The notes beneath the pieces are model-generated. The model made no database searches. It saw only the letters and a program-made list of their open reading frames with translations, and was not told the DNA's origin. Both the position numbers and the translations under genes were made by a program. Below, in pieces: positions 34,830 through 47,326 of a DNA stretch of 64,000 nt (positions within the stretch are counted from its first letter, which is position 1; every line of letters starts with the position of its first letter). This DNA comes from Straminergon stramineum. Its lineage: Eukaryota > Streptophyta > Bryopsida > Hypnales > Calliergonaceae. The stretch covers positions 9,863,001 through 9,927,000 of the forward strand of contig OY987272.1 in the NCBI GenBank assembly GCA_963920665.1. Reading direction: 5' to 3'.

Positions 34830-37800
34830 TCATTTGGGAGGATGTATCAAGAAGTTGTCTATGTGACGATTATTTGCGAAGGATTTGAAGTGGAAGCCAC
34901 GGACGTATTCTCCATAGGTGAGGGATCTGTAAAGAGGGGGGTTCCTCTCAGACAGCAGCTCCGGGAAGGGCTCAATGACGGTATCCTCTATGGGTAGCAA
35001 AAAGTTGGGGAAACTATGTCTGCCCTCTGTAGTGTTGGTCCGAGCCCTGTGCATCACGCTTTTGTACTTGGCGTTGCTGATAATCTGCAGAACATCCACC
35101 CAAAATTCATTTATCAGCCTGTAGTTCAACACTTTAAAGTGGAATTTTTAATCTGCAATTAAGGTTTAGACTTCTTCAAGTCATACCTTTGAAAATAGTC
35201 AAAATACGCAATATTTACAAAAATTCTCCAAAAGACGTAGACAATGACGATTTCCATCTATCTATGAGTAAAAATAACCTCTACTTGTAAATTTTGATTC
35301 TGTCCATAACGTCAATTTTGTTAAATAAACAGCGATCCATCAAATTTGGCACTTTCAGACAGGTTTAAAACGGAAATCTAAACCGGATTTAGTTTTGAAA
35401 GCTTTGTGTAGATTCCTGTCACAATTCCTGGCGCAGGATCACGCCAAGTTAACGAAATTGACGATCCATGCACATAATCTCGGCTGAATATTTGTTGATA
35501 GTTCTCTCTGGCTTAAACAAGAGGGTTGTGAGACAAGACTGCACGTCGTTAAACAACAGAATAGTTCAAAATTTGCAGCTTAAATATTGATGGAAAACTT
35601 AATGAAAGTGAAGTCACCTGCAATTGATCTCCCACGTTGACAACGAAGGCATCCTGGAGCGGCGGCACCTGAAACCACTGCCCGTCTTTCAGAATGTCCA
35701 GTCCAGGCACTCGGCCGTCTTGTTGCAGCAGAGTGACGATGCTGGAGTCGGCATGGGGAATCAATCCCAGCACGAGCTCTGGTTGCGGGCATGGGGGATA
35801 ATAGTTGCAGGAAGTTCGGACCCCCAGAGCTTCTGCATTCACACGCTCTCCTAAGACATGCGCCTCCAGGCCCAACGTTACGGACAAAGCTTCCAGGAGT
35901 CTGTTGCACAGCTTGAAAACGGACTGGGAGTAGGTATCCACCACTTCTCTGCATCACAATAAGCATTCCTCATTCTCCAGGTTCTATTCCACATTTTATT
36001 CGATTCCATTGACTTACGTAGTAAAGCCTTAAATTCAGTCATCTGGGCTTCGTAAAGCCTCAAATAAATATCGCCAATTTCGTTAAATTGGTGAGGTTCC
36101 GGTGCCAAAAAACGACAAACATCTACACAATGTAAGCTCTTTAAACAAGGTCTGAAATAGATTTACGTTTCAGGAAGTGCGTCTGTCCTGGTTTTGCCAC
36201 TTGTAGTAGTGGTATATTGCCAATTTTCTTACCGAAATTGACGTTAAATTGGCTCATGTTTAACTGTAGAAAGCGTTCGACCCAGATCGTCAATTTCGTA
36301 TGTTCAAAACATTGGCGCTTTTGTAGGTGGGCGCCTTCAAACCTATGTCTATACAAGTTTAATTCCTAGAGTTTTGGGCTGTTTAATATCGTAATTTTGG
36401 CTCTCCAACTTGCGCCAATGTAATGAAATTGATGCCCAAGTTTGTTGATCTATTTGATCAACCTCATTTTACTTAAAATAGCGGAATTTCATGACTTTTA
36501 GCATTTTCAGTCTTTCAGGACGTGCGGACTAAAACACAATTCTACATCAGTCCTATTTTTGGATCCTTGTGCAGATGAATGTCCCGATTTGGGGCCCCCA
36601 GAATTGCGCAAGTTCAACTAAATCGACGACAACCTAATAATAATGCGACGATTATCTAACTAAAATCTGATTATCTATCGAAATTGACGATTATCTAATT
36701 AATATTGCAGGATAGATCGCATGTAACTTACCTGAATTGCTCGGGCTTTGATGGCATGCAGGGCTCGGCAAGTTTCTGACGGTCGCCATAAGTCCACAGA
36801 ACGAGGCGGTCAATCCAGTTGGCCACACTTTTCTTCGTCTCGAACAGTCGTCCATAGCCCACAGTCTTCCCAGGCTTCATGGCGTTCACTTCCTTCTCCT
36901 CTGCACTCATTGCAAAGAACTCTTTCGTTACCTTCAGGAACTCTGCCATCAAAGCTGGCGGCACTCCATGATTGATAACCTGCAATTCCTCATAGAAACA
37001 CACACTTGTAAGGTCTACTTGAAATGTCATAAGTGGACAGTCACTACAATTGGCTGGGGAGAGCAACTGAGAACGACACTCGGAGCAACTTCCTGTCCAA
37101 TGTCATTACAAGTTGTCAATTTCCTTAGATTGATAATATTCTGGGAGCAAAAAATTGTGACCTTCATCTGCACAAAAATTTATGTTTCAGGCCTCGCGCC
37201 TTGAAATGAGCCGAAGTCGTGAAATTGCGCCAATTTAACGAAATTGATGTTAAAATTGTAAAATTGTCACAGACCCTCGAGACACACTTCCCCGGCGGAG
37301 CAAGCAGCTAAATCGCAGGGTAATCATACAATCTAGTTGCTGGCTACCACAGGGTAATATGTTTCTCCCGGTGTCTCCACAGTCCCTACATACATACTAA
37401 ACCGCATGAATGCACTGGGATAACATGATTCCATTATAACCTCATTAAAGCTGTGTAATTGTAATCGCCTTCTCCCACTTGTGTACCGGTCGTCAACAAA
37501 TTGCCATACTGATTCTAATTCCCATGCTGATTTTAATTACCACGCTGACATGAATTGTTTAGTGCAAAGGCTCTAATTCATAAGCGGGAACGGAGTTGTA
37601 AAGCAAGATGTCAAGCCGGCGAACAGGGAAAATCATTCACACATTCAAAGTTTCAATGTTGGCAACACTCAAACCGGGAATGGCAATCCGGGAACCAGAG
37701 TAAACGAGCAGCTAGCTACGGAGGCTCTGCCCCTGTAGCATTAGAAACGAAACAAATAGTAAGGAACAGTGGCTCTCTTTTCATTCTTTTAAGTGTATTG

Positions 37801-38193
37801 GTTTTCAAGTTAGGTACTTCTCAATTTCCTCATAACTAATAGCTTCTGTAGATCTATCGATGCAAAGTCTCCTCCCCGTCGGTCCAGAGCCAATCAATCT
37901 CTCCATGACAGTACCTGAAAGAAGCCCCATTCTTCACAAGCCGCAGCCATCTGGGCCAGGACCTCATCCCTCCGTTCGCCACCGTCCAGCAACGACATAT
38001 CAATGACAGGAATCTGGGAGCTTCCTATCGAGGGACCAGCTCTCTGATCCTCAGGCTGGATAAACCTCGCCGGCACTTCCTTAATCCCTTCTTCCACCAG
38101 CGGTTGCACCATCGCCAAGCCTGGCGCTTGCCTTGCGCTCGCCTTTAAGGATTCTAGCTCCGGAGCAGCGTTTACCATAGCTACTAGTGGCAT
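34830..38193 (-). CDS. 2-oxoglutarate/Fe(II)-dependent dioxygenase (DIOX_N family, SRG1-like)
   Basis: Four minus-strand exons, 38193-37915, 36979-36732, 35948-35618 and 35084-34830, join in frame to 370 residues, normal for the family. Residues about 45-150 form the DIOX_N domain (IPVIDMSLLDGG... WGFFQVINHGVP). The 2OG-FeII_Oxy domain follows with iron ligands His241, Asp243 (HADSS) and His298 (VMHRA), and the 2-oxoglutarate-binding Arg308-x-Ser310 (RHS). NYYPPCPQPELVLGL is a family hallmark. The reaction is oxidation of a small molecule using O2, with 2-oxoglutarate converted to succinate; the substrate (flavonoid, hormone or alkaloid-like) cannot be told. An in-frame Met at 38244 would add 17 residues that look like leader sequence, and Met at 38178 is also possible. 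All three introns carry the palindromic CGCCAATTT repeat or lie among its copies. The predicted protein looks complete and functional. Confidence 0.92.
35308..37251. repeat. Intronic palindromic repeat cluster (CGCCAATTT...AAATTGACG core)
   Basis: Inside the dioxygenase introns the core recurs at 35308, 35440, 36071, 36216, 36287, 36411, 36604 and 37225, in both orientations. The best copies read CGCCAATTT-AACG-AAATTGATG, so each is itself an imperfect palindrome. Longer companions recur nearby, such as TGTGAC..CATCTACACAA and GTTTCAGG..TGCG. Similar copies lie in introns of the two-C2 gene and near the phytocyanin gene. The exons between the copies are clean. The full unit is probably 150-200 bp. 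Confidence 0.6.
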
Positions 38194-39960
38194 GGCTCTC
38201 AACGTAACTCTACACTGGCACCAGCGTGCAGAGGGAGAGCTCAATTGATCGTTAGAAGTCTCTAAAATGTAATAAGACGTGATTAATGAAATTCAGTTCT
38301 CACCGACATAAATAGAGAATCTGAAACTAGGGCTTGGGCGGCATCTGAAACCCATGCTAGCTATTCCCATGGTCTTGAATGGACCAAACCTCGTCATCTT
38401 ATGAACAATTGTAGAGCCACATGCTCTGAAATAGCAGAAACAATTGAAGCTCAGACCTGTTGATCCTTGCACCACTGAAAATCTGTGACTAACAGTGAAA
38501 ACAAGCTTTGTCAATGTCGAGACGACAGGAGAATAATTAATAAATCAAGGATTAGTTGCAACAAACTCGAAGACTTGTAGAAATTGATTCTAAAGCGCAG
38601 ACACTTCGGCAGCTGGGCTTGCAGCACTACACTGTAGATCTATTCTCAATGATAGACCAGGTGATTCCGATACAACGCTTCAACCCGGCTCTTCACTCCT
38701 CGACTAGCCAACAACAACCCAAAAAAAACACGAATATTTTACAAAACACTTTAATACGTTCTCCAACCTCTCCGTCAGTTTTATTTACTCTTGAATTCAA
38801 GTGCCGGAACCATTCGACTCGTGACTGCTGATCGACTCGCAGCCTGCTTTGGGGACAACACACGGGGCCGCAGGCACTAGCTCCAGGTATCTACTGTGCG
38901 CTTAAGTTATCACATTATTCTTAGGCAGGGGTCACTCTTGATCACTTTCAAGTGGCGTGACAGGGAGGAATTGATGAATTGGTCAAGCAACGCATGCAGC
39001 GCTGGCTGCAAGTAGGCCGGGAAATAAGTTTGGTAACAAGTGGACGTTCGCTGGAATACATAGAGGTGGGTGCGTGGAATGTTTTTTTAGAATATATAAT
39101 AATACGGTAGCTGCTCTTTTATCTGCTGCCCGGGTCTTTACTTATTACCAATGGGAACAAAATTGATTGATTTCGGCAAACAGTACATGTTCAGGTGTCG
39201 ATCCGTCCTTCAGCAAGTAACTTATCAGTGTATCGTATCGATCCAGCCAAATGGAGTTGAGTTCCGGCCAGAAACTAGTGCCGCGGTCCTAATTAGATCT
39301 AGCGAGCCCATTTTGATATTTCGCAACTATGAATAGCTAGTAATTGTGTGTGAGCTCCTATCGGTGAGAAACAATGCAATGGCTTGTAAAGTTCAGTTTT
39401 TCAAAAGCATAACTCGTGCAAAATAGTAGAGAGTTCATTTTTGTCCATGCTTAACTGTTCACCCAGATCTAGTGACAAGAATTTTCCACGTGGTGGAAAT
39501 GAGAATAACTTAACCACTGTCCTGTGACGTTGAAGATTAACAGTGGGATGGTCCGACCAAGACGCTGTTTACTGATGTTCAGTTGTGGAATTGACTGCGT
39601 CGGATCTGCGGATGCGGGTGGCGCTTTTCCCGAGCATCTTCGAGGAATCGTCGAGCATATTTTCCAGGGAACTTGGGAAAGGAGTTTGGAGAGGAACTGA
39701 ATTACAGGAAAGGTAACAGGCAAGCAGGTATAATATGGGAGGTTTTGCCTCTGAAGCACTACAGTAGGTTGCTAACAGTCAGCCCTCCACAAGTGGTACT
39801 AGGGGGTCAGGCGCAGACATTACTCGTAACACTTGTAGAGTATTAACATTTACGGAGTAACACTTACGAAAATTGATCTCGACAGTATGTAACATTTACT
39901 CTGTACAAAATAAAATTTATAAGATTTCAAAAGGAGTTATGTAATGTTTAGAAATAAAGG

Positions 39961-40079
39961 TATATTCACACTTGGTGTTAGGGGTGATGTTTGCAATGTG
40001 AATTCAATCCAAAAAGAGGTCTAAATTTGTTCCTAAGATTCTCAGTAACAACACTCTTTAACACAAGCGTGAACATAAC
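39961..40079. mobile_element. Small MITE with TATRTTCACRCTTGGTGTTA ends, copy 1
   Basis: A 119-bp unit begins TATATTCACACTTGGTGTTA, and its right end reads TAACACAAGCGTGAACATAA, an inverted match. The interior (GATGATGTTTGCAATGTGAA-like) matches the copy at 50639-50756 closely. It is non-coding. Confidence 0.7.
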
Positions 40080-41742
40080 TTAAAGTTGAAAGTACAAGAA
40101 ATATGAGTCATCATTCATTTTAGTTGGCTAAAAGAAAGAATCTATACTAAGTAGTTTGATGAGATTCTTCGACACTCCAAGATCGTACTTGCTTCTAAAG
40201 AGCTTGGATATTCTTTATGAATCACATGATGTCACTAGGTTTTTGCTCAAAAAATTTCTTGAAAGTCTCAAGTGGGCAATTGGAAGAAACACTTGTCCTA
40301 TTTTTTATCCCCTTGCCCTTGGACAAGTGGTTTTTTGCTCATAACTTTTGCATAATTTGTTCATTTGGCATGAAATTTGGAATGAAATTTGGAATGAAGG
40401 TACATGTGGTAATTTCATACATTTTTTAATTTTTAAAAAATTTTAAAAATTATTTTACTATTTTAACCTACCCCTAATTGGTGGCTATCTTAGCCATTTA
40501 GGAGGAGGAGTCCTATTTTTGATCCCAAAATGCAAATTTGAAGCTACTAATTGGACATGTTGGAGGTCTACTAACATGACAAGGATTGACAATGATTTTT
40601 TTATGAAAATAGAAACATGTCAGTTGCCCACTTAAGGCCAAAGTAACCTTCCTTTGCACAAAGCCGCAAAGTCTACAAAGAGGGAAAAAATTTAGTAAAT
40701 GAATTTTTTGGTGCAATGTGAGTGCAATCTTCTCTAGCAAATTGGATTCTTTATGGAAATTTATTGAATTTTTTTTAAACTACTAAAAATGAAAAGATCC
40801 ACAAATGGAGAGATCCGTTTTTAGCTATTTTCTACTCCTAGTGGCTTTTGTAGTACTCCGTAGTAGTTTATAGTACTGCACAGTATTGCATAATACTAAA
40901 TCGATTGTTTAGATCTGCAGGCATCCCAAATTGACGGTTGAGATTTGCAAGTGCACATTCATGAGCAAAATCGATAGTAATCCGTAGTACTACCCGTCCT
41001 ATGGCCAGAAATTGCATTTTTGAGCCAAAAACGTGAAGTGTTTTTTGCAATCACTCAAATCTTCTTTCAACATCTTTCAATCCTATAACTTTTTTCCAAC
41101 CTTTTTCAACTTTATCTCTTATCAAAGTCAAATCAATGAAGTAGGAAGCTATACATTTCATATCACTTAACACTTGATAGTGTATATTTTACTAGAGCAC
41201 AAATCTCCATACACATGAGATTCTCACACTTATGGATGTTACACCAATAGAAGGTTGATTGTATAGAGACAATTGAATAAGGTAACTATCCAAACTTCTT
41301 GAGGTAAGAGAGAGAGAAATAACTCCAACATTATATCAAGGTTGGCATAAATTAATGCCTTAGTGCTCCAAATATCTTGATTTTGGAAAATGAACAAAGA
41401 ATTCAATGGGATGTTTAGACCATAGAAATTCTCATTCATCCAAACCAATGCATGCCTTCTTTTGACTTTTTATATGGTGAATTTGATGAAATTGAAATAA
41501 ATAATATACATTTATAAAGATATAAGGCAAAATATATAGAAATAGAAAAAATGATTCATCAAGCACTATAGATTATGAATTTATTCATTTAAGGTCCCAC
41601 CTTAGACCTCGAGAAAAATGAAAAGTGACACCAAGACCACATCCCCTTGGTCAAGGGGAGATTATTTTTATGAGAGTAACATCTATCTATGCATCCCTCC
41701 CTTTGGTCAAGTACCAACAATAGGCAATTATTTGACAATTGA

Positions 41743-42100
41743 CTCCTATCCCAAATTAAGTGTCCCATTTTAAAAAAGTCCATGAGATTATGAAACTCTA
41801 ATTTATTTTACATTTAGAGTTTAAAATCTAGGTTATACAACTAAAAATTTAGGATCTTTTGTCTTTTAATCATTGCAATATTGTATGATTGAAATAATGA
41901 AAATCAACAGTGGCAACAATTACAAGGTGTCGCATATGGGAAAGGATTGCGTAGAGCATGCTGAGGAAATACCTACTCACCTTTCTTGTGATGCACATTG
42001 TTCAATGTATTCATGATTGAGGCAATGCAAGGCATAGTGGACACTTAATTTGGAGCAAAAAAATACCAAATCAAGGACACTTAATTTGGGATAGAAGGAA
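41743..42100. mobile_element. Stowaway-like MITE with CTATCCCAAATTAAGTGTCC ends
   Basis: The left end, CTCCTATCCCAAATTAAGTG, and the right end, GGACACTTAATTTGGGATAG, are inverted matches over about 20 bp, 358 bp overall. The end sequence resembles the CTCCCTCCGTCCCAAAT type common in plant Stowaway/Tc1-mariner MITEs. The target duplication is unclear. It has no coding content. Confidence 0.65.
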
Positions 42101-42859
42101 TATATACATAAGAGCCACTACAAGTGTGAATTTTTCTTTCTTCTTGTTTGAGATTTTTTTTAAGTTAGTTTTGTTAATACTTCAAGGTCCAAGAAGCCCA
42201 ATTTGGGATGCAAAATGGTATTTTTTGTATATTCAACATACAAGGTGCATAAATTGACATATACAATAGTTACAAAAGTTTCTCTTCATATTGAGCCAAA
42301 TGCAGTGATATATAGCACTTCCAATTTAGGTCAGTATTGCATCTCCTACATGTCTAATATGTTGCAAAATGAACATGTATTGTGCATGTATGTTGCCATA
42401 TTTGAATATGATAACATTTAGATATTAAAAGGACCTCCATATAAAAAATGTTAGTTGTTGAATTATCAATACAATGGTGTATGTCTTCTCATATTTTAGT
42501 ACATACTTTGTATTCTAGAGTAAAATACAAAATTGTATATGAGGTTCCTACAATCCTACCAAACCTTGAAGGATTAAGTTGGTAGCTTGAAATTAATGTA
42601 AATCTATATCAACCCTAATTTTAGAGTTTTGCATAGATTGATGTTACAATTTTTGTCATTAGAATTGTGTCAATCTAAGAGAATTGATGATGGAAGTGGC
42701 TTGTGGGTGGCTTTTCATCAAATCATTGTTATCTCCTAATTTCAAGTAGGCTATTAATTCTAAATTTATGCAAAAAGTAGTCCCACTAACTTACACCTTG
42801 ATCCTCAAAGCAATGAATATTCTAAATTCACACTTCAAAACAATTATACTTTTATTCAT

Positions 42860-43101
42860 ACTAGTGTGCCCTATATGGTTGCCACAACCCAAAGTACAAT
42901 AAAAGTGATTTTCTGATTTTTTTTTTTTAATTCTAAAAAACTGTGAAATTCAATAACTTTCACACCATAGATCCAAACGCCATGAAACAAAGTCCATGCA
43001 CCCCTCTTTGCACAGAGCTTTTCGACAGTACCAAACAGGTAGGTACTCGAAGGACGGCCCTAGAGATCTCGACGTAACTAACTTAAGGTATGGATTTCAA
43101 T
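42860..43101 (+). repeat. Dispersed repeat, copy 1 (related to 55020-55290)
   Basis: Sequence from CATACTAGTGTGCC through AATAACTTTCACACCATAGA and CACCCCTCTTTGC to the edge of the TTAA element at 43106 aligns with 55020-55290 (AATAACTTTCACATTGTAGA, CACCCTTCTTTGC). The copies are diverged but collinear for about 240 bp. The family is unknown; no ends are evident. Confidence 0.55.
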
Positions 43102-43105
43102 TTAA

Positions 43106-43694
43106 CCCCTAAAGAACTAAGGCACATTTGGGTCACAAATTGTGAGAAACTGCCACTTTAAGGGATAGTGAGAAAAAATGAAATAAAAAGTCTTTTTTCA
43201 AAATTCAATTGTAAAAATTTGTTCCGACTAAACTAATGTAGGAATGTATGGAATGAATTTTAGAAACTTTGACCACATAGATTATAAGATTGGAAGATTA
43301 TAATGTTTGAATTTAGATGAAAAATATTTTTTTTCCTTGTCTAACCAGAGAGGGCCATTAGACTAAAATTCCTCCTAAAGTGAGATTTTTATACTATACA
43401 TGGGGGGGGTTGAAATTTGCATTTTGTATCATTTAAGTAACATACTTGCCAAATGTCAAAATTATTCAAGGAGTTTTGCACATTCTACTCGGATTGCCGA
43501 AGTTGCCCCCAAAATTCAAGGTAGCCATAGCTTTTGATCCAGACACTTGATCCAAAAAAAATTATGTTCTCACTAATGGGGTAAATGTTCACACTTTGTA
43601 TCTAAATTTTAAGAACATTCTTTAAAAAATCACTTCATACACACCTAAATGATATCAATTGTTTATATTCAATGGTCATTCGGTCCTTTAGGGG
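43106..43694. mobile_element. TTAA-flanked DNA element, 589 bp
   Basis: It starts CCCCTAAAGAACTAAGG after TTAA (43102-43105) and ends CGGTCCTTTAGGGG before TTGA (43695-43698, one base from TTAA). The terminal inverted repeats match over about 13 bp and resemble those of the copies at 19941, 44412 and 46475. The interior differs from those copies, so the family includes several non-autonomous forms. No transposase frame. Confidence 0.65.
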
Positions 43695-44411
43695 TTGAAG
43701 TGACTCAATGACACTCTTCACATGTGCTTGTTATTTAGATCATTTATCTTTTATAAAGTACGGCTTATTTAGCTAAATGCAAGACATGATTCTATCACTT
43801 GTGTAATCAAATGCAAGGATTCACCCTAATCTATTCTTACAGATTTTTTATCATGATGAAGAAATATAAATGACAAAAGTGTTAACTTCAACTTGAGTTA
43901 TTTGGAAAGAAGATGGTCAATCTCTTAAAAATAGTGGGTCATTTCACAACTTTAGCACTACTAAGGTTCAAATCATGCAATCTCAAATGTAGACTTGTCC
44001 TAAATTTCTGAAATCTATATATATGATTGATGGTGTAGATCACATAGTCTCAAATCTATAATAGATCTAGATTTCTGAAATCTATATCTGTCCTAGATCT
44101 CTCTTTTACAACTTAGACTAGATGATTGATCTAAAAAATGGCATATGGAACACATCCATTTTAATGAAATCAACCATGAAGATAATTTTTAACCCATAAA
44201 CAATGTTGAGGACATTTTTTGTCCAATGGATGACAAAAAATCTTCCTGTATAGGCCAAGAGTGCAACTGTTCGTTCTTAGAATTTTGTGCCAAACCGAGT
44301 GATCTTGCATAGGAGTTTGACCTCCAATGAATATTTTTGGGTTTTTAGAAATAGATGATATCACATGGTTCCAAAAGGAATGATTTTTGTGGTCACCAAT
44401 CCATCTTTTAA

Positions 44412-45964
44412 CCCCTAAAGGACCAAGGTACGTTTTTTGGCAATATAGAAATTTTCAATAGGTAAGTGTGACTAGAGATTTCCATGTTTTTGGCCCAAAC
44501 TTTATTAGAAGGTGTCAACAAGGAATATCTTTCATCTGCACTGAAATCCAGGATATTTGGAAATAAGAGTCAAAAGTTAAGGCCTAATATGTAGTTTGTT
44601 TCTCAACTTAGGCAGTTTGGGCAGATTTGAGAAAATATCTTTTTCAAAAATAAAAATTTGAAATTGGTTTTCTAAATTTTTATACACATGGAAAGCTTTG
44701 AATCATTCCATTTTGATCAATGAGTCAAAAGTTATGAGATATTTTAGTTTGTGGGCAAGTATAGATTCTCTACTCTAAAATAAACTTTGAAGTCCTTTAT
44801 TTAACTCAATTTTCAATATTTTTGGACAAAATAAAAACATTGGATGTAGATTTTTTATTAAAACATTATAATCATTGGGATTGACATTTTTCAATTCCAT
44901 TAATAAACTATTAACAATTTTGTATTTTGAATCATTTTCTACGTCTTTCTACTTACTATTTGTTTCCTATATGTTTCACAATTCCAAATGATCTGAAAAT
45001 TTTCAAGCATGGAGCGAACTTGCCTTGAAGAATGAATCTAAAGAAGCACCAAAATTTTAGACATTTTTCCTTACAAATGTAACCTTGTGAAGTGCAGCTG
45101 CCCAATTTTTCATAGGGCCCAAAAAACGATTTTTGTCACTTCAAATGCTAAAAACTTACAATCTACATAGTGGAAATTTCTAAAATTCTTCCCACATATT
45201 CTCAATATAGCTTCCTACAAGATCATGTGGTTTCATGTGTCCAAAAATGATCTTTTTCAAAAATTTGGTACTTGTATTAGAAATGGTAGTTTTGAAAGTT
45301 TTTGATGATTAGGGCCTCTTCACACCATGGCCGTCCAAATCAAGAGGCCATGGGAGTGAATGATCCAAACTTTGTTGAGAGTCCAAAGAAATGGGCTATT
45401 AAAAGGCAATAAAAAATAGGATTTAAAGCCTTTGGCTGGCCATAGTGTGAAGCCTCCAAAGGCCAAGTCCAAAGTCCAAACCTATGGAGATGAACTCCCA
45501 TAGCCTCTCAACTTGGATGGCCATAGTGTGAAGTCTCCAAAGGCCAAGTCCAAAAGGTCCAAACCTTAGCAATGAACTCCCGTGGCCTCTTGATTAGGAT
45601 GGCCATAGTGTGAAGCCTCCCATAGCGAAGCCCAAAGTCCAAACCTATGCCAATCTAATGATTGAGATCTTGTTAGATTTTGTTTTTTCATGAAAAAACT
45701 CCCACGGCCTCTCAACTTGAGTTTGGGTCTCCATTTTTGCTCAACCCAAACTCTAATCGAGAGTCAGTCGCCATCTAAACATTTGGTTGCCATGAAGGCA
45801 ATTTTAGGGATATCAAATTTGATGGACTTTGGCTTGTGCTGCATAGTATGAAGGGTTGAGAGGCCAAACTCATGGTTTCCTAAAATCTGATTGGCTAAAT
45901 GATGGACTCTCAACCTTGTGCCGTAGTGTGAAGTGGCCCTTACATAGTCAAGGAACTTTAGGGG
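44412..45964. mobile_element. TTAA-flanked DNA element, 1553 bp including a nested Tourist-like insertion
   Basis: It starts CCCCTAAAGGACCAAGGTAC after TTAA (44408-44411) and ends AACTTTAGGGG before TTAA (45965-45968), so both flanks are perfect. Without the nested element it is about 920 bp. The interior aligns with 19941-20447 but keeps a 415-bp segment that copy lost. There is no long reading frame. This is the best-preserved member of the family in the window. Confidence 0.75.
45312..45939. mobile_element. Tourist/PIF-Harbinger-like element, 628 bp, with TTA target duplication
   Basis: The left end GGGCCTCTTCACACCATGGC and the inverted right end GGGCCACTTCACACTACGGC are flanked by TTA on both sides (45309-45311, 45940-45942). 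TTA/TAA 3-bp duplications and GGGCC ends are typical of PIF/Harbinger and Tourist MITEs. Inside, an 81-bp unit beginning GGCCATAGTGTGAAGCCTCC is tandemly repeated about 2.6 times (45438-45640). It is nested in the TTAA element at 44412-45964; the sister copy at 20430 shows the uninterrupted site. Confidence 0.85.
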
Positions 45965-46474
45965 TTAAGGATTTAATACTATTTATTCATTTTGTTGAAG
46001 GTCAAATGTTTGCAATGAATATATTTTCTTCCTAAAGAATCTTCATTGTGGTCTTCATATCTTTAAAAAATGAATGCACATTCTTCAAGCTAAATTCCAA
46101 ATTTTCACAATATCCACTTTTTGTATTTGATTTAAATCAAGAAAATGAATTTTCATAATTGTAATTCCTACTAAATTTTTCAGTAATCTAAAATTCCAAA
46201 AATTATTGCATTCATAAGTTCAATATGTTAAAATTATAAATTATAAACTATTGAATATTTATAAAAAAACAATCACAAATAATTATTTTTCATTATAAGC
46301 CTTTATTAAGTTTATTGTTGTAAAATTATTTTACAATTGTAAAATAAACACTAATCTATCTTTCTTTACACTGTACACTTTTGAAAATGACAATGACTTG
46401 ACTTTTAAACAGAAAAGTCTAAAAACAATTATGACAGAAATCATTTTATATATTAAAAGTGTGAGTTTCTTCAA

Positions 46475-47326
46475 CCCCTAAAGTTTTTTCATGCTTAAGG
46501 GCCTAAAACAACTTTAAAATATTTGTACCCAAAGCCAGGCTAAAATCTTCATCATTATTTAGTTCTCAACAAATCCACTTGTAGGATCCTTTAGTAAACT
46601 TGATGACGTACATCCCCCAAAATTTTAGAGTGAATATCCCCCATTGACTATAAGTTCAATGTACCAGTATAATCACTTCAAAATGTAAATCCTTCCCAAA
46701 GGTTTGTCTTTCAACATTTTTAGGAAAAAATATATATGATCCATAACTTTATGTTTTAGTCAATGTGATGGAAAATGGTTTGAGAATATATGAGAGAATT
46801 TAACAATTTTTTTTTCATGTTCATCTTTATAAAAATTATTAAGCGGAAGTTGGTACTCGTTAAAAGAAAAAACTAAACTACTAATAAATTTTATAAGAAA
46901 TTGAGAATTGCTTTACCAACAATGAAAATTTCCTAATAAATAATTGGTACCCTTTCGTTTTGTTTTCATTGGAAAAAGTTCAAAATTGAGTTCAAAAAAA
47001 GTCTTTACATGTTTTTTCTACCTTCATTGCCTACAAGATAAAAGTCCTCATTAGTCATAAGTATGTTTTTTCTACATTCATTTCCTACAAAATAAAACTC
47101 CTCATAACTTTTAGATATTTTTAGCTACCTAGTTTGACATTGAAATCAAAAAAAAATTCTAACTTTTGCAATTTTTATTGGAATGACATGAAACAACGCT
47201 TCACATGTAGATTAGGATGATTAGCATCCAATTTTTTAAAAATTATGCAAAAATTCCAAACAAAAAATTCATCAAAATGTATACAAGTTCTCAAAACCCA
47301 AAGTAGACTCCTTGGTCCTGTAGGGT
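46475..47326. mobile_element. TTAA-family DNA element, 852 bp, diverged
   Basis: It starts CCCCTAAAGTTTTTTCATG after TCAA (46471-46474, one base from TTAA) and ends CCTTGGTCCTGTAGGGT before TTAA (47327-47330). The interior shows no match to the other members by eye and no coding frame. The pairing rests on terminal sequence and orientation. Confidence 0.5.

Noticed and set aside
38556..38831. 91-codon + frame in the dioxygenase upstream region
   Set aside because: No domain and no splice context; fits chance in a promoter region.
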